From: Saccharomycopsis fibuligera x Saccharomycopsis cf. fibuligera
Lineage: Eukaryota > Ascomycota > Saccharomycetes > Ascoideales > Saccharomycopsidaceae
Direction of reading: 5' to 3'
NCBI GenBank assembly: GCA_001936135.1
Contig: CP012809.1
Span: 62,001-126,000 of the forward strand
DNA length: 64,000 nt
The notes below the pieces were generated by a model. That model did not search any database and was not told the origin of the DNA. It saw only the letters and a program-made list of their open reading frames with translations. The position numbers and the translations under genes were made by a program. This document shows positions 38,514 to 48,687 of this stretch, piece by piece; within the stretch, counting starts at the first letter, position 1, and every line of letters begins with the position of its first letter.

Positions 38514-39146
38514 CTACTTCTTGTTAACTTTTTCCTTAATTATGTAGAAACCATCCTCTTTCAATTTTGCCAATTCCACCGGCTCCCAATCGCCAACATT
38601 TTCCCCCTTTTTCTCCGACTCAATATTTTCTGCCAGCTGCAGTTCAGACAACTCCTGAATTGCATAAATCAATTCGTCATAGGTCATTGGTTTGTGATTT
38701 TGGTTCAAGATTCTAGCATCACTGCTGATTTCTTGCTCTACTGAGCCATCGTCCAGCACCAGTGGTTTTTCCAATGATCTTACAGAATGCAAATGGGCCA
38801 AGAAATTGATTTGGTTATTTAATGAGTCTAATAATCCTTGTTGGCGTCTTTCGGTTTCTTTGTCGGTGACGGCAAATTCAAGCCCACTTAAAGTAAGCAA
38901 GTTGCGAAGTTCATCAATGGAGATTTTCTCAACTTTGACATACTCTTCTTCTTGGCTAGAGGTTGAATTATTGCTGTTTTGTTTCTTCGGAGGTTTGCAA
39001 AACATGGATGGATCCCATGACGTCCTCACTGAATTATCAATATATTTGTGAATTTCCTCAATGCTTTTGAATTGGGGTTTGACGAGGGCAGAAGCAGCAG
39101 AAGAATAGTAGCGTACAGTAGATAGCCTCGTTATATTTTTGAACAT
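38514..39146 (-). CDS. GTF1: Mitochondrial glutamyl-tRNA(Gln) amidotransferase subunit F
   Basis: 210 aa with a basic mitochondrial presequence (MFKNITRLSTVRYYSS). A motif around residues 27-45 (FKSIEEIHKYIDNSVRTSW) and KISIDELRNLLTLSGL match the yeast-specific GatF/Gtf1 family (183 aa in S. cerevisiae). A C-terminal YDELIYAIQELSELQL segment follows. GatF joins Her2 (GatA) and Pet112 (GatB) in the mitochondrial GatFAB complex that makes Gln-tRNA(Gln) by transamidation, standing in for GatC. The family evolves fast, so the assignment relies on these motifs, the presequence and the length. Ser/Asn/Gln- and Glu-rich insert near 55-68. Confidence 0.75.
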   Translation of the reverse strand: MFKNITRLSTVRYYSSAASALVKPQFKSIEEIHKYIDNSVRTSWDPSMFCKPPKKQNSNNSTSSQEEEYVKVEKISIDELRNLLTLSGLEFAVTDKETERRQQGLLDSLNNQINFLAHLHSVRSLEKPLVLDDGSVEQEISSDARILNQNHKPMTYDELIYAIQELSELQLAENIESEKKGENVGDWEPVELAKLKEDGFYIIKEKVNKK

Positions 39147-40098
39147 TGTGCTGATGTTAAGTTAGGCTTTGTTTTGCTTTTGCTGTCTTGTGTTCTGTAG
39201 CAAGTAATATTAGCTTATCAGATATTAGATATCAGATATCTCAAGATTTGATTGTGCATGGGTAAGTGAAATCGGAAAAACCGCGTTACCCAGTCTTAGC
39301 CCTTTACCTTTTTTTCTGGACAGCCCGGAGCTTTTACCCTAAATGGTCAACTATGCGAGTTGGAGTCCCTGTGATGCTGTTCTATAACGTATTCTAATCT
39401 CATTATCATTAATCATTATATATATATATTATAGTCAGATGAACTGTAGCTACATATTATATATTGTTACCACATGCACCTTTGCAGTTGAAAAATTATG
39501 TCGTTGCTTTCGGTTTAGTGTAACGTGACTTTCCATTGTAATATATTTGACGTTGCAACATGTTTTCAAGGCCTAGAATTTTAGTTATATTTTCAACTTT
39601 ATTTTTTTTATCTTGTTTTTTCCCACTTTATATGAAGTATAGGAGTCAAGGTACCAAATTGCGGATGTATACTGTGTTATGCTAAGATTAGATAGTTGTG
39701 GTTACCATAATTAACATTGGGGTTAAACCCACGTTAAAGTAATTGTAGCTATCGCAAATTTTATTGGTTTAGCCATCTTCTTTACTTTCTCATTCTACTA
39801 CTTTTTCTTGTTTTCCTCTTGTAAAATAACATAATATTGGGTTTTATTTTAAACTCACATGACTTCTTGCTGAGGATCAAAATACATTGTAGTCGTTCAT
39901 ATTTACTAGACAATAAATATTAGTAAATAATTCTGATACATGTTGCTTGCAGGCAACTATAATATATAAAAGTCATTTTCAACTCCAAGCGGTCCAATTT
40001 TAGTGTTATTTGTAGATATACTGCTCAGTTTTGAAATAGTAAAAGCGAAGAGAAATAACAAAAGAAATGCATGATTTCTCTTACCTCTCGCAGCTCCC
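39147..40098. promoter_or_regulatory. GTF1 upstream region and acetyltransferase gene 3' region
   Basis: A/T-rich, between two minus-strand genes. Includes an ATATATAT stretch near 39418-39430. No gene seen. Confidence 0.45.
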
Positions 40099-41502
40099 TC
40101 AGTACCAACCCCATTTATTATTTGCTTCCCAAACAACGGTGCCATTTTCCAAACCCTGCTGATCCTGTTCATTGAACGATCTGATTGCTGATAATGATGA
40201 ATCATTAGCAATTCCTAGTTCTGCGTCCAATACCTCCTCGAGCCAAACTTTGATGTCAGCTAAAGTAGCCTCACCATTATTTTCGGAAATCAAAGTTTCC
40301 CAAATTTTGATTCCATCACTAAAAAGTCCGCTTGTTGTTTCTTGTGCAGATTTGAAATACTTAACAATTTCATAAATTAATGTCTTGTATGCGCTAGCTT
40401 TGGTGTTTGCATCAATGGTCCCTGGTTTATCAAAAACATCTATTGTCAATATCTCAATACTTTTTTCTTTGAAATTGTGATTCCAAGTAGCATATCCCAA
40501 CACTTCCTCATTCCCGGCGTCAGCATTATTTGTTCTAGTAGTAAGTTTCAACCCCACTTTGATATCTTTCCCATCATTGTAAATATCATTATAGAAGAAA
40601 CTTCTGGCATGAAACCAATCAATTGTATCTTGATTCAAGTTCAAAAAAAGTCGAGTCTTGTTATCTCTGGCGGTATTTTCCACCAGACGACGTTTCAAAT
40701 TTTCAAAGGAAGTATCTAATAATCCAGATAATCTGTTTCTTTCAAGTAACTTAACCTGGTATGTGCCTTCACCGACTGGTGGTACAACGTTTTGCAATTT
40801 AATGTCATTGCTATTATCATTGCTCAATGGAAGTTTGATGAGTGGTACATGGAACGATTTGTAACCGAATTGAGCATAATATTCGCCAATTTCACTAAAT
40901 AAGGTATTGTAAGCAAAAGATTCCCCATTGGTCTTTGCAATTGTTCCCTCATCACCATCAAAACGCACTTTTCCATCATTGGTTAAGAATTTAGCACTCC
41001 ATTGATTCAATGCAATGAGCATCTTTTTAGCGTATGATTTCCCACGGTAATGTTCTCTAGTATAAACGGTACCCACAGTGGCGGATTTAATTGCTTCTAG
41101 TTTGACTTTGCCATCACTGGATGATGGTGAAACTCTAGTAGCATCTTTAATGAGCAATGCGCAGGATGAAACCGCATTGAAAAACTCCGGATCATCATCA
41201 TCATCAACATGGTCAGACTTATCTTCATATTTCAATGATAAGTCTTTCAAAATGAACGGCCATTCGCCATTAATTGTCAATTCATTTGAGTTTTTTGAGG
41301 TGTCATCAAACACCGAAACACCTGGTTGACAAATTTTGGCTTTATTAATAACGCTTTCTCTCTTATAGTATTGGTCTAATGATAAATCACCTTTCCATTG
41401 ATGTGCACTCATGTATCTAAAGAATCTTAATGCTTTTGGTCCCACCACTGGGACAAATTCAAAATTGTCAGTTTTGATAGTTAGTTGTTCAACGGAAACC
41501 AT
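40099..41502 (-). CDS. LYC1: LYC1-like lysine N6-acetyltransferase (GNAT fold)
   Basis: 467 aa. It resembles fungal Lyc1 proteins: an N-terminal GNAT domain with the acetyl-CoA-binding motif VGTVYTREHYRGKSYAKKM (~residues 141-159), preceded by a conserved SCALLIKDAT strand. A second half ends in VVWEANNKWGWY, the typical Lyc1 end. In Yarrowia lipolytica LYC1 encodes the cytosolic lysine N6-acetyltransferase that opens lysine catabolism. Substrate here is inferred from family. The upstream region carries a Reb1-like TTACCCG (41690-41696) and a double GTACGTAC element. Confidence 0.82.
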   Translation of the reverse strand: MVSVEQLTIKTDNFEFVPVVGPKALRFFRYMSAHQWKGDLSLDQYYKRESVINKAKICQPGVSVFDDTSKNSNELTINGEWPFILKDLSLKYEDKSDHVDDDDDPEFFNAVSSCALLIKDATRVSPSSSDGKVKLEAIKSATVGTVYTREHYRGKSYAKKMLIALNQWSAKFLTNDGKVRFDGDEGTIAKTNGESFAYNTLFSEIGEYYAQFGYKSFHVPLIKLPLSNDNSNDIKLQNVVPPVGEGTYQVKLLERNRLSGLLDTSFENLKRRLVENTARDNKTRLFLNLNQDTIDWFHARSFFYNDIYNDGKDIKVGLKLTTRTNNADAGNEEVLGYATWNHNFKEKSIEILTIDVFDKPGTIDANTKASAYKTLIYEIVKYFKSAQETTSGLFSDGIKIWETLISENNGEATLADIKVWLEEVLDAELGIANDSSLSAIRSFNEQDQQGLENGTVVWEANNKWGWY

Positions 41503-42407
41503 AATTGACGTTTAATTGACTAATTGATTGATTATTTTTACTGTATATAGATATTTGTTTTGCAGCATTAAGCCTTGAAAATGAGGAAAACGGTCTATTT
41601 ATATATTTTTCGGAATGGTCCAAAAATAAGATAGCAAGTGCCCGCGCAATTGACATTATGTACGTACGGTACGTACTGTACTGATGGTGTTACCCGTTAT
41701 GTGGTGTTCGAGGCTATATAATACATCGATGAAGGTAAATCCACTGCAGATAAAAATAAAGGAATTGTTCAAGAAGATATGGGAGTTTTAGCTACGACTA
41801 GCTTAGAATGCTGATAAGCTATTCGGTCAATCTATGAACAATCAGCTATTTTTGAGCAGCCGCCAACCGTTGCCAGAGACCAGACCCTTTGTAAATTTAA
41901 CGTTTGTGTTTCTGCACTCCGACGAGTCTTTGCGCACGCCATGGTCAATAAATAATGCTTATATCTATGCTCAGATCTTAACATTGAACATAGATCACCA
42001 ACTGCCATTGCTACAAAATGCAAATTTTGTCGTTATAATACATGTTTGTGTTTATTAGTACTATTGCTTCGTGACAGGTTTGCCTTCTATACTTTCATTA
42101 GATAATGTGTGTGATAGAGATAGAATATGGGAATTATGAGGGTCGTGACAGTGGTAAAAAGCACGCCATGAGCGGTGAACTTTTAATAAAATAAAGAAAT
42201 CAACATGTCAAGGAACTTAAACATGGCAGATTGATGGTAAAAAGAAAAAAAAAAAAAACAAAAAAAAACGGACCAACAGCAATAGCCCATAAAGAGGAAA
42301 ATAAAAATTTTTTTGAAAAAAAATACCAGAATTAGAAAAGTGCCGAGAAAAAAAAAGTTAGAGCCAATTTTTTTAGGTTGTTATCATTTTTTTTTTTTTT
42401 TTTGAAT
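41503..42407. promoter_or_regulatory. LYC1-like upstream region and SPT15 3' region
   Basis: Holds the doubled GTACGTAC element (41660-41676), a TTACCCG Reb1-like core (41690-41696), and A-rich/T-rich runs near 42240-42400 next to the SPT15 stop. No gene seen. Confidence 0.5.
41660..41676. promoter_or_regulatory. Two GTACGTAC palindromes 9 bp apart
   Basis: GTACGTAC-G-GTACGTAC, ~160 bp upstream of the LYC1-like start. Each octamer is its own reverse complement. It looks like a paired binding site; factor unknown. Confidence 0.45.
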
Positions 42408-43124
42408 TCATATTTTTCTGAATTCACTTAACACAGGATAAATTGCTTCAAAAGCAGCATAAATTTCCTCTCTTTGTTTTGCACCAGTCAAAACAATTTT
42501 ACCAGAGACGAAAATCAACAACACAATTTTTGGCTTAACCATTCTATAAATTAAACCAGGGAACAATTCGGGTTCATAAGAACTGAAAGTACCGTGTGAA
42601 AATGCCAAACCTTCCAATCTAATAGGGAACTTGACATCACAAGAACCAACAATATTCTGGATCTTAAAGTCAGTGAATTTTGCATTGAAACCCAACTTCT
42701 GAATAATTCTAGCGTACTTTCTTGAAGCTAATTTGGAATCATCTTCGGACTTGGCACCAGTAACCACCATTTTACCAGAGGCAAAAATTAAAGCAGTGGT
42801 TTTTGGTTCTCTAATACGCATGATAACAGCGGCAAAACGCTTTGGATTATACTCGGCATTACGGGCATGTAACGCAATAGTTTTCAAATCCAAACGACAA
42901 TCCAAATTAACTGTAGCAACAATATTTTGTAACGTCGGAACTATGCCAGAAGTAGCAGCATCTTCATTAGAAGAAGCTTCCGGTTCCAAACCATTAACAG
43001 ATCCATTTTCCATCTTGGAATCATCGACGCTATTCACTGCATTGTGAATACCATTCAAATCATTATGGTCCAAGATTGGCTTTTGCTCAGCCACATCTAA
43101 TGAAGGTAATTGGAATGACGACAT
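42408..43124 (-). CDS. SPT15: TATA-binding protein (TBP)
   Basis: 238 aa, close to S. cerevisiae Spt15 (240 aa). A variable acidic N-terminus (1-60) precedes the saddle core of two direct repeats, from [20 protein letters not shown] to ARIIQKLG and from [20 protein letters not shown] to YPVLSEF. Phenylalanines that intercalate in the TATA box are visible as [10 protein letters not shown] and [13 protein letters not shown] is the core of TFIID, TFIIIB and SL1-type complexes in the nucleus. The frame is intact and uninterrupted. Confidence 0.98.
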   Translation of the reverse strand: MSSFQLPSLDVAEQKPILDHNDLNGIHNAVNSVDDSKMENGSVNGLEPEASSNEDAATSGIVPTLQNIVATVNLDCRLDLKTIALHARNAEYNPKRFAAVIMRIREPKTTALIFASGKMVVTGAKSEDDSKLASRKYARIIQKLGFNAKFTDFKIQNIVGSCDVKFPIRLEGLAFSHGTFSSYEPELFPGLIYRMVKPKIVLLIFVSGKIVLTGAKQREEIYAAFEAIYPVLSEFRKI

Positions 43125-43905
43125 ACTGTGAGTAGGTATATATGATATATTTTGTGGTTATTGTGATTTTGAAAGAACGAACAAATGAATGCTAATCCTT
43201 ATGTAGTTGTTGTGAGTGTTGAATGTTGTGCTGTGATGAAATGAGTTTTGTTTGACTTGCTTGTTGAAATTTGAAAAGAACTTTTATTTATTAAGGAAAA
43301 ATATGGTACACTATATTATATACAACAATTGAAGTTTCGGACTGCTAACTTAATAACAACCCTGGGGGAGATAGAAATGATATGATGACACTTCTTCAGC
43401 GATGCGATGCAGTGTGAGAAACAAGCTTTGCTTTGCTATGCTGGAGAGAAGATGTGAGTGACGATGCAGTTAGTAGTAATTGTAGTAAACAGATACTAAT
43501 AACTTGAAAGTGTAGGAGAGGAAGGAGGAAGGCCGAGCAGACGAGACTGAGTGAAAAAGCACGTGACCACCACCGATGGAACAAGACAAAACAGACATGT
43601 GGGAGCCAAAGCGCTGAGCGACAAAAAAAAAACAACGGGGGGCGGCGCCCTTTATATACCTCAGCTGCTGTAGGTTGCGAGCCCCGAGCAACCGCCCGTT
43701 TGGGACATCGAGTCCTGTCCGACGACGCGTAGTACTGCTGGCTACTGCTAGCTGATGCTAATGACTGCCAGGCGCTGTTTCCAGACGCTTGCCACCAAGT
43801 TATTTTGCACTGTAGTCTGCCGATAGACGCTGCTAGACGCTGCTAGCCACTTGCCCAATACACGCAGCAGGCATTTATCATTTCGGTGTGGGCAGTAAAG
43901 AGGCC
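43125..43905. promoter_or_regulatory. SPT15 upstream region and PKR1 3' region
   Basis: Contains a CACGTG E-box (43560-43565) ~440 bp before the SPT15 start and G/C-richer sequence at ~43640-43880 with a GGAC/GTCC hairpin. No tRNA fold could be completed there. Confidence 0.45.
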
Positions 43906-44265
43906 TTACTTTTGCTTGCGACTTGCTTCCACTGCCGCTTCTGCTGCCTGTGCCGCTAGCAACTCCTTGATGAACCAAACAACTACCAAGTAGAACACCA
44001 CACTTAGAACTAGAAGATTGATAAAATGAATGCGGACTGGTGGTTTGCTGATGAAAACTAGTACGCAAAACACTGAGATTAGGGTGATGAATGAAGCATG
44101 CGTGGCCTTAATGAGAGCTGGTGACGTTCCTGGAGTGAAGATTGATTCCCACAATTCCACCACAAATCCTTTGCTGGTGTTGGTATTTTCATCTTCAATT
44201 TTTGAATTGGCGATGGTGCTAGTGTCACTGACAGTGCCTTTTGTTGGCGTTATTGAGTCTGACAT
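43906..44265 (-). CDS. PKR1: V-ATPase assembly factor Pkr1
   Basis: 119 aa, the usual Pkr1 size (122 aa in S. cerevisiae). A hydrophilic N-terminus is followed by the family signature ELWESIFTPGTSPALIKATH (~residues 37-56). Two membrane segments follow (~58-75 and ~81-103), separated by SKPPVRIHFINLL, and the C-terminus is Ala/Lys-rich. Pkr1 is an ER membrane protein needed to assemble the Vo sector of the vacuolar ATPase. It is divergent from the DAP1-like gene. Confidence 0.92.
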   Translation of the reverse strand: MSDSITPTKGTVSDTSTIANSKIEDENTNTSKGFVVELWESIFTPGTSPALIKATHASFITLISVFCVLVFISKPPVRIHFINLLVLSVVFYLVVVWFIKELLAAQAAEAAVEASRKQK

Positions 44266-44671
44266 GTTTGCCTATTTATGAGATGTGATTGTGATGTGAT
44301 TGTGATGTGTCTGTATTACCTGTAGTTTGTAATTGCTTGTTGTAATGTGATTTGTACTTCCTGAGTAAATTGTTGGCGGTGTGCTGGCTGGAGTGCGGGA
44401 GAAAAGAAAAGAATTGCAGAGAAAAAACCAAAGAAAAACCACTGTGCCCATATAAAACCAGACTAACCAGCAGTACAACTGCGAGACTACCACCGATCGG
44501 CACGTGACAATGGTCCACACAATTTTTGTCGCGCCTTGTGGTGGTGAATTGATTGTAGCATGATTTATGGTTGACCATCGGTTACGAAACAAATAACGGT
44601 GTATAGAGAGCGCACTGACATCACAAAATACTACACCAAACACCATAAGAAAACTCGAATCACATACAGAA
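44266..44671. promoter_or_regulatory. Divergent promoter PKR1 / DAP1-like
   Basis: About 400 bp shared by both genes, with a CACGTG at 44501-44506. No gene seen. Confidence 0.5.
44501..44506. promoter_or_regulatory. CACGTG E-box (GGCACGTGAC)
   Basis: Exact Cbf1-type E-box with the preferred GTCACGTG(C) flank, between divergent PKR1 and DAP1-like genes (~170 bp from the latter). Confidence 0.4.
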
Positions 44672-45037
44672 ATGACTTCCCAATTTGATCCGAAAGAACC
44701 AGTGAAATTAAATCCTCCTAAAGAAGACCCAATCTCCAGAAAAGACCTCCTCCAATATGATGGCGTAAAATCCGACAAGATTTATGTGGCAATCAGAGGC
44801 ACTGTATTTGACGTTACTAATAACGTTAAAGCTTATGGTCCAGGAACAACATATCATATCTTTACCGGGAAAGACTCTTCCAGGGGGTTAGCTAAATCTT
44901 CTTTAAAGCCTGAAGATAACACTTTTGACAATTCTTATAAAATTGATGATTTAAGTCAGAGTGAGCGCGTTGTTTTGGATGATTGGTATACATTCTTTAG
45001 CAAAAGATACAATATTGTTGGAAGAGTGGTTGACTAA
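44672..45037 (+). CDS. DAP1-like haem-binding MAPR (cytochrome b5-fold) protein
   Basis: 121 aa. It is a membrane-associated progesterone receptor (MAPR) family domain: RKDLLQYDG near residue 23, KIYVAIRGTVFDV, YGPGTTYHIFTGKDSSRGLAKSS, LDDWYTFFSKRYNIVGRV. The tyrosine in YGPG and the following Tyr match the haem-ligand region of Dap1. Dap1 supports cytochrome P450 enzymes such as Erg11 in sterol synthesis. Unlike S. cerevisiae Dap1 (152 aa) it lacks a hydrophobic N-terminus, so it is probably soluble. It could be the Dap1 orthologue or a shorter MAPR paralogue. Confidence 0.85.
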   Translation: MTSQFDPKEPVKLNPPKEDPISRKDLLQYDGVKSDKIYVAIRGTVFDVTNNVKAYGPGTTYHIFTGKDSSRGLAKSSLKPEDNTFDNSYKIDDLSQSERVVLDDWYTFFSKRYNIVGRVVD

Positions 45038-45682
45038 AGAGCATTTGTCTCACTGTTGTTACTAATTTTTTTTTTTCAAATTATTTTGCTATCTCATTGA
45101 AGAAGGAGCGTATTGTTGTCTTTAGCCTTATCTATCAGGAAATGTTGTGTTACTTTAGGAACACCAAAAGAGAACAATCAATTAGTTAGCTTTTTGGGGT
45201 TTGACATTGTTATTATTTGTCATTCCTAGATCTCTTGTATTGACAAGTTTTTCTGTTTCTGAACATCTGCTTTTGAGCTTCTGCTTTAACGTTATTTTAT
45301 CTTTTATTACTCCTCCCCCTTTCGTATTCAGTTATACGTTGTACTCCACTATACTCTAGCCACCAATCATTGTTCAACTTTCCCTCCTTTTCTCTTCTTC
45401 CTTTTCTGTATCTCTTTCTCTTTGGTTTTTGTCTGCGATCTTTTTTTTTTAATCTTTTTCTTTTGTGTTTACGATATATCTTAATGCTAGTACGATTCTC
45501 TTTTTTTCTAATTTGTTGATATGCTTACAATGTAGCATTATTCATGTTGAGTTCATGTATTGCAAACCGTGAGTTCTCATAATACAAATAAAGATAAATA
45601 AAGTAATATAAAAGTGAGAATTCAAGAAAAAAAATAGAGAATCAAAATCAAAACGTATCACCTTCTTCACTACTAATCAAGT
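45038..45682. other. Convergent intergenic region DAP1-like/PRE8
   Basis: T/C-rich 3' sequence of one gene facing A-rich 3' sequence of the other. No gene seen. Confidence 0.5.
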
Positions 45683-46752
45683 TCACAATTCACTAAGTCT
45701 ATCATCAATCTCCTGAGGGGTCAATTTCTTAAATCTTGGGCCCTTAGCTCCTTCCAATCCTTTGAAACCCAATTTTTCATCATCTGGTTCTCCAATAACC
45801 ACAATTTCAATAGTATTGCCGTTCATTTCCCCTTCAATAGTCTCTTTCAAAGTTAATAATGCAATATGTATAGCATCTTCCAATTCCAATTCTTCGTTGT
45901 ATCTCTTCTCAAGGAAAGTCTTGGCACTGTTTGAATTTTTCCCAATGGCAGTGGCTTTCCATGGATAATATGAACCACTTGGATCAACCTGATATAGACT
46001 AAAACCACTGTTATTTTGATCTTTTTCATTCAAGTTTCTAGCTAATGTCGCATCATCATATCCACCAACAAGTAAAGAGACACCATATGGTCTAACCCCA
46101 CCGGATTGGGTTGCTTCTTGCATAGTTTTGGCAATGTCAGCAGTTAGGATTTTGACTGGTGGATATTCATTGTAGATTCGTTTATAATTGGTATGGGATA
46201 ATTTTCTGCTCTTGTCGACAAGAACTCTAAAATCTGGATTCATGCCAGCGTAAGTAACACCAATATCAGGAGTTAACAATTCGATTTTGTTGAATGAATC
46301 TGATTTGACTAATGTATTTTGAACGTTTTTTTCAGTAGCCAAGACCACGCCATTGGTAGCTATTTGTTGTTAGTTGGCTGAGCTTGGCAAAAGGAAAAAG
46401 ATTAACAGTTCTTTTCTTCATTGAGAAAAAAAGCTCCGGTTATAATAAAAAGGCCTCATTGATAAACAATCTTTAGGAGTAAAAAAAAAATTGACAGATA
46501 AAACATACCCTTAATACCTAATGAGGTAACACCCTGCTTAACAGCATTCAAAGCATATTCTATTTGAACAAGCTTACCACTAAATTATACAAGTTAGTAT
46601 TAGTTGCTCAACTATGGAATTTAATGCTAGAAATAATAAAGCTAAGAGATAACATATATAGGGCATATAACAGTTGCAATGACAATAATGATGATGATGC
46701 TAACATACCTTGGAGAGAACGTGGTCAACGAGAAGGAATAACGATCAGCCAT
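45683..46752 (-). CDS. PRE8: 20S proteasome subunit alpha 2, three exons
   Basis: Exons are 46709-46752, 46509-46579 and 45683-46359. The spliced product is 263 aa and begins MADRYSFSLTTFSPSGKLVQ, the conserved alpha-subunit N-terminus. It continues EYALNAVKQGVTSLGIKATNGVV. Later motifs (TPDIGVTYAGM, RVLVDKSRKLSHTNYKRIY, QEATQSGGVRPYGVSLL, QVDPSGSYYPWKATAIGK) match Pre8 specifically. It is a structural, non-catalytic subunit of the 20S alpha ring. Unspliced, the open frame starts at residue ~43 and lacks the alpha signature. S. cerevisiae PRE8 has no intron, so the two introns are notable. PACE-like elements lie upstream. Confidence 0.96.
46360..46508 (-). other. Spliceosomal intron 2 of PRE8 (149 nt)
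   Basis: Donor GTATGT, branch site AACTAAC at 46369-46375 and acceptor ATAG ending at 46360. Junction G|CT gives Ala in GIKATNG. Confidence 0.92.
46580..46708 (-). other. Spliceosomal intron 1 of PRE8 (129 nt)
   Basis: Donor GTATGT, branch site TACTAAC at 46593-46599 and acceptor TTTAG ending at 46580. Junction AG|T gives Ser in FSPSGKL. Confidence 0.94.
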
Positions 46753-47553
46753 TTTGTAATGTAAGTTATTGAATTAAGATATTTTATTACTTGAAATAAG
46801 CTAATGGATGCCAATTGCTACTAAATTTTCAATTATATTTCTGTCAATTTTCTCAATGTGACAAAGCCTGAACAGTGACGATCAATGGATTAAGATAATG
46901 ATGCTGAGCGATGGATGGATGATTTTATCTCAATTTGCCGCCCGATTTTTGATAGTAAAGTAGCGTTCAGCGTTTAAGAAATGCAGAAATAATTTAAACG
47001 AGAAAATAAACACAGGAAAACCAAACAAGATTAATTGAAGATTTGAAGAATAAAATATCAATCAATTAATGAGAATTGAAAAGACTTCTTATAGATTTGG
47101 TTCACGGATATTAGTATTAATCTTCGTGTGTATGTGTGTGTGTGCCACCAAAATTTCAATTCTATTAAATTCGCCTTCCACCGCGAAAGCGGCAAAAAGA
47201 AGAAAAAACAACTATGTGTCACGTGTATGACACAGCTCAGCAAAGAATACAAAAGAGGTTTAGGCCGTCATCTTTAAAGGTTGAAGATGATGGACAATAA
47301 ACATTGCCAGCGTGCTTTTCTATTTATTTACTTTTTTGGTTGTTTAAAATTTATTTATTGGACCAGTGAGCCGCCTTATATGATGTGTGATAAAAAAAAA
47401 AAAAAAAGAGAGAAGATAAGTAGATTAGAAGAGACAAAAATAGGATACAAAAGTAGTAGAGTCAAAACAAAACAAAATAAACAAGATTAGAAAACAATTT
47501 TTTCCTTTTTACTTAGATCAACTTGCAATCCGTAGCGTACAATACATTCACAT
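46753..47553. promoter_or_regulatory. PRE8 upstream region and ARC40 3' region
   Basis: Holds a PACE-like GGCGGCAAA (minus, 46934-46942), a second GCGGCAAAAA on the plus strand near 47190, and a CACGTG at 47220-47225. No gene seen. Confidence 0.45.
46934..46942 (-). promoter_or_regulatory. PACE-like element (GGCGGCAAA) upstream of PRE8
   Basis: One mismatch from the proteasome-associated control element GGTGGCAAA bound by Rpn4 in S. cerevisiae, ~180 bp upstream of PRE8. Placement supports it; binding is inferred. Confidence 0.45.
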
Positions 47554-48687
47554 TTATATTGGAAAAATGACAACTTTCCCGTCATTACCAGAAGTGGAAA
47601 CATGTTTAGCATCAAATGTTCTCAAACTGGTGATTGTGTTTTGATGAACAGTTGGTAATTCAGTTGACCCCTTATTAGCAATCTTCCCTTTCAAATCCAA
47701 TTGTCTAAACATGCTCAATGCGCTAGTGCCGGTAGTGTTTTCCTCATCTTCATCTTCATTACCGCCAGTGGTGCTGTTATCCAAAGTCTTGGCAGTTGGT
47801 CTTTTGGTATTATCAAGACTACGGCTTTCTCTCCAGCCCTCTTGTGTGCCTTGATAAACCACTGGGAAACAATTATGACCAGCAACAATCAATTCATTTT
47901 CGCCAATAAACTTGACGGTTTTAAATGGTAAATAGTTGGTCTTTACTGAAGTAACATCAAATTCCCCTTCAGTTTCTTTTGGGTAAACGACTGTGATTGT
48001 AGAATCGTTAGAGATAAAGGCTAGCACTTCCCCACTTGGTGAAAATGCAACATCATGAACCCAGCCACCAGGACTGCTGATGAAATTACCACAAATTGTG
48101 TTGAATGGCAATTTGGAACCCCATCCACTAGCAGGTGGTTTTTCATCAATTCCTTTAACGTAACCACTAACCACATAAGCATTGAAATCCAGAGTACCCA
48201 CTGCTAATAAGATGTTATTAGGATGCCACTCAATTGACAAGATTGTTGATCTGAATGGCTTTTTCAAATGTTTTGAAATCCACCAGTCATTTTCTGGCTC
48301 ATAGTAACAAACAGAAATGATTTTAGATCCTGACCCGACGGCAAATTTGTTACCAAAAGGCGACCATTTGACACAAGTGGCACTGCGATTGATTCTCAAT
48401 AATACCAAATCTTTCTTATAGGTACCATCCGGTAGTGGCTTCCAAACTATGGCGTTTCTATCTTGGGACGCACTAACGATTAATCCATCTTTAGAGACGT
48501 CAATAGCAGTAATGGTTTCATCGTGGCCAGTTAATGTATGTGTTAACTTTTTGGTATCGTTGACAACGTCAAAAATTTGAATTTCTTTCTCTTGAGTTAC
48601 GGCCAATTTGTTGTTATTAGGGCCAAAAAAGAAGTGGTCATTGACACCAGTTTTGAAGCTGTAGAATTGAGGGGTACTCGAAGCCAT
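47554..48687 (-). CDS. ARC40: Arp2/3 complex subunit ARPC1 (p40), WD repeats
   Basis: 377 aa, near S. cerevisiae Arc40 (384 aa). It is a seven-bladed WD40 propeller: HTLTGHDETITAIDVSKDG, IVSASQDRNAIVWKP, ATCVKWSPFGNKFAVGSGS, STILSIEWHPNNILLAVG, SSPGGWVHDVAFSPSGEV. An ARPC1-type acidic/Thr insert (~305-325) lies in the last blade, which ends in VSTSGNDGKVVIFPI. The Arp2/3 complex nucleates branched actin at cortical patches for endocytosis. The frame is intact with no intron. Confidence 0.96.
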   Translation of the reverse strand: MASSTPQFYSFKTGVNDHFFFGPNNNKLAVTQEKEIQIFDVVNDTKKLTHTLTGHDETITAIDVSKDGLIVSASQDRNAIVWKPLPDGTYKKDLVLLRINRSATCVKWSPFGNKFAVGSGSKIISVCYYEPENDWWISKHLKKPFRSTILSIEWHPNNILLAVGTLDFNAYVVSGYVKGIDEKPPASGWGSKLPFNTICGNFISSPGGWVHDVAFSPSGEVLAFISNDSTITVVYPKETEGEFDVTSVKTNYLPFKTVKFIGENELIVAGHNCFPVVYQGTQEGWRESRSLDNTKRPTAKTLDNSTTGGNEDEDEENTTGTSALSMFRQLDLKGKIANKGSTELPTVHQNTITSLRTFDAKHVSTSGNDGKVVIFPI

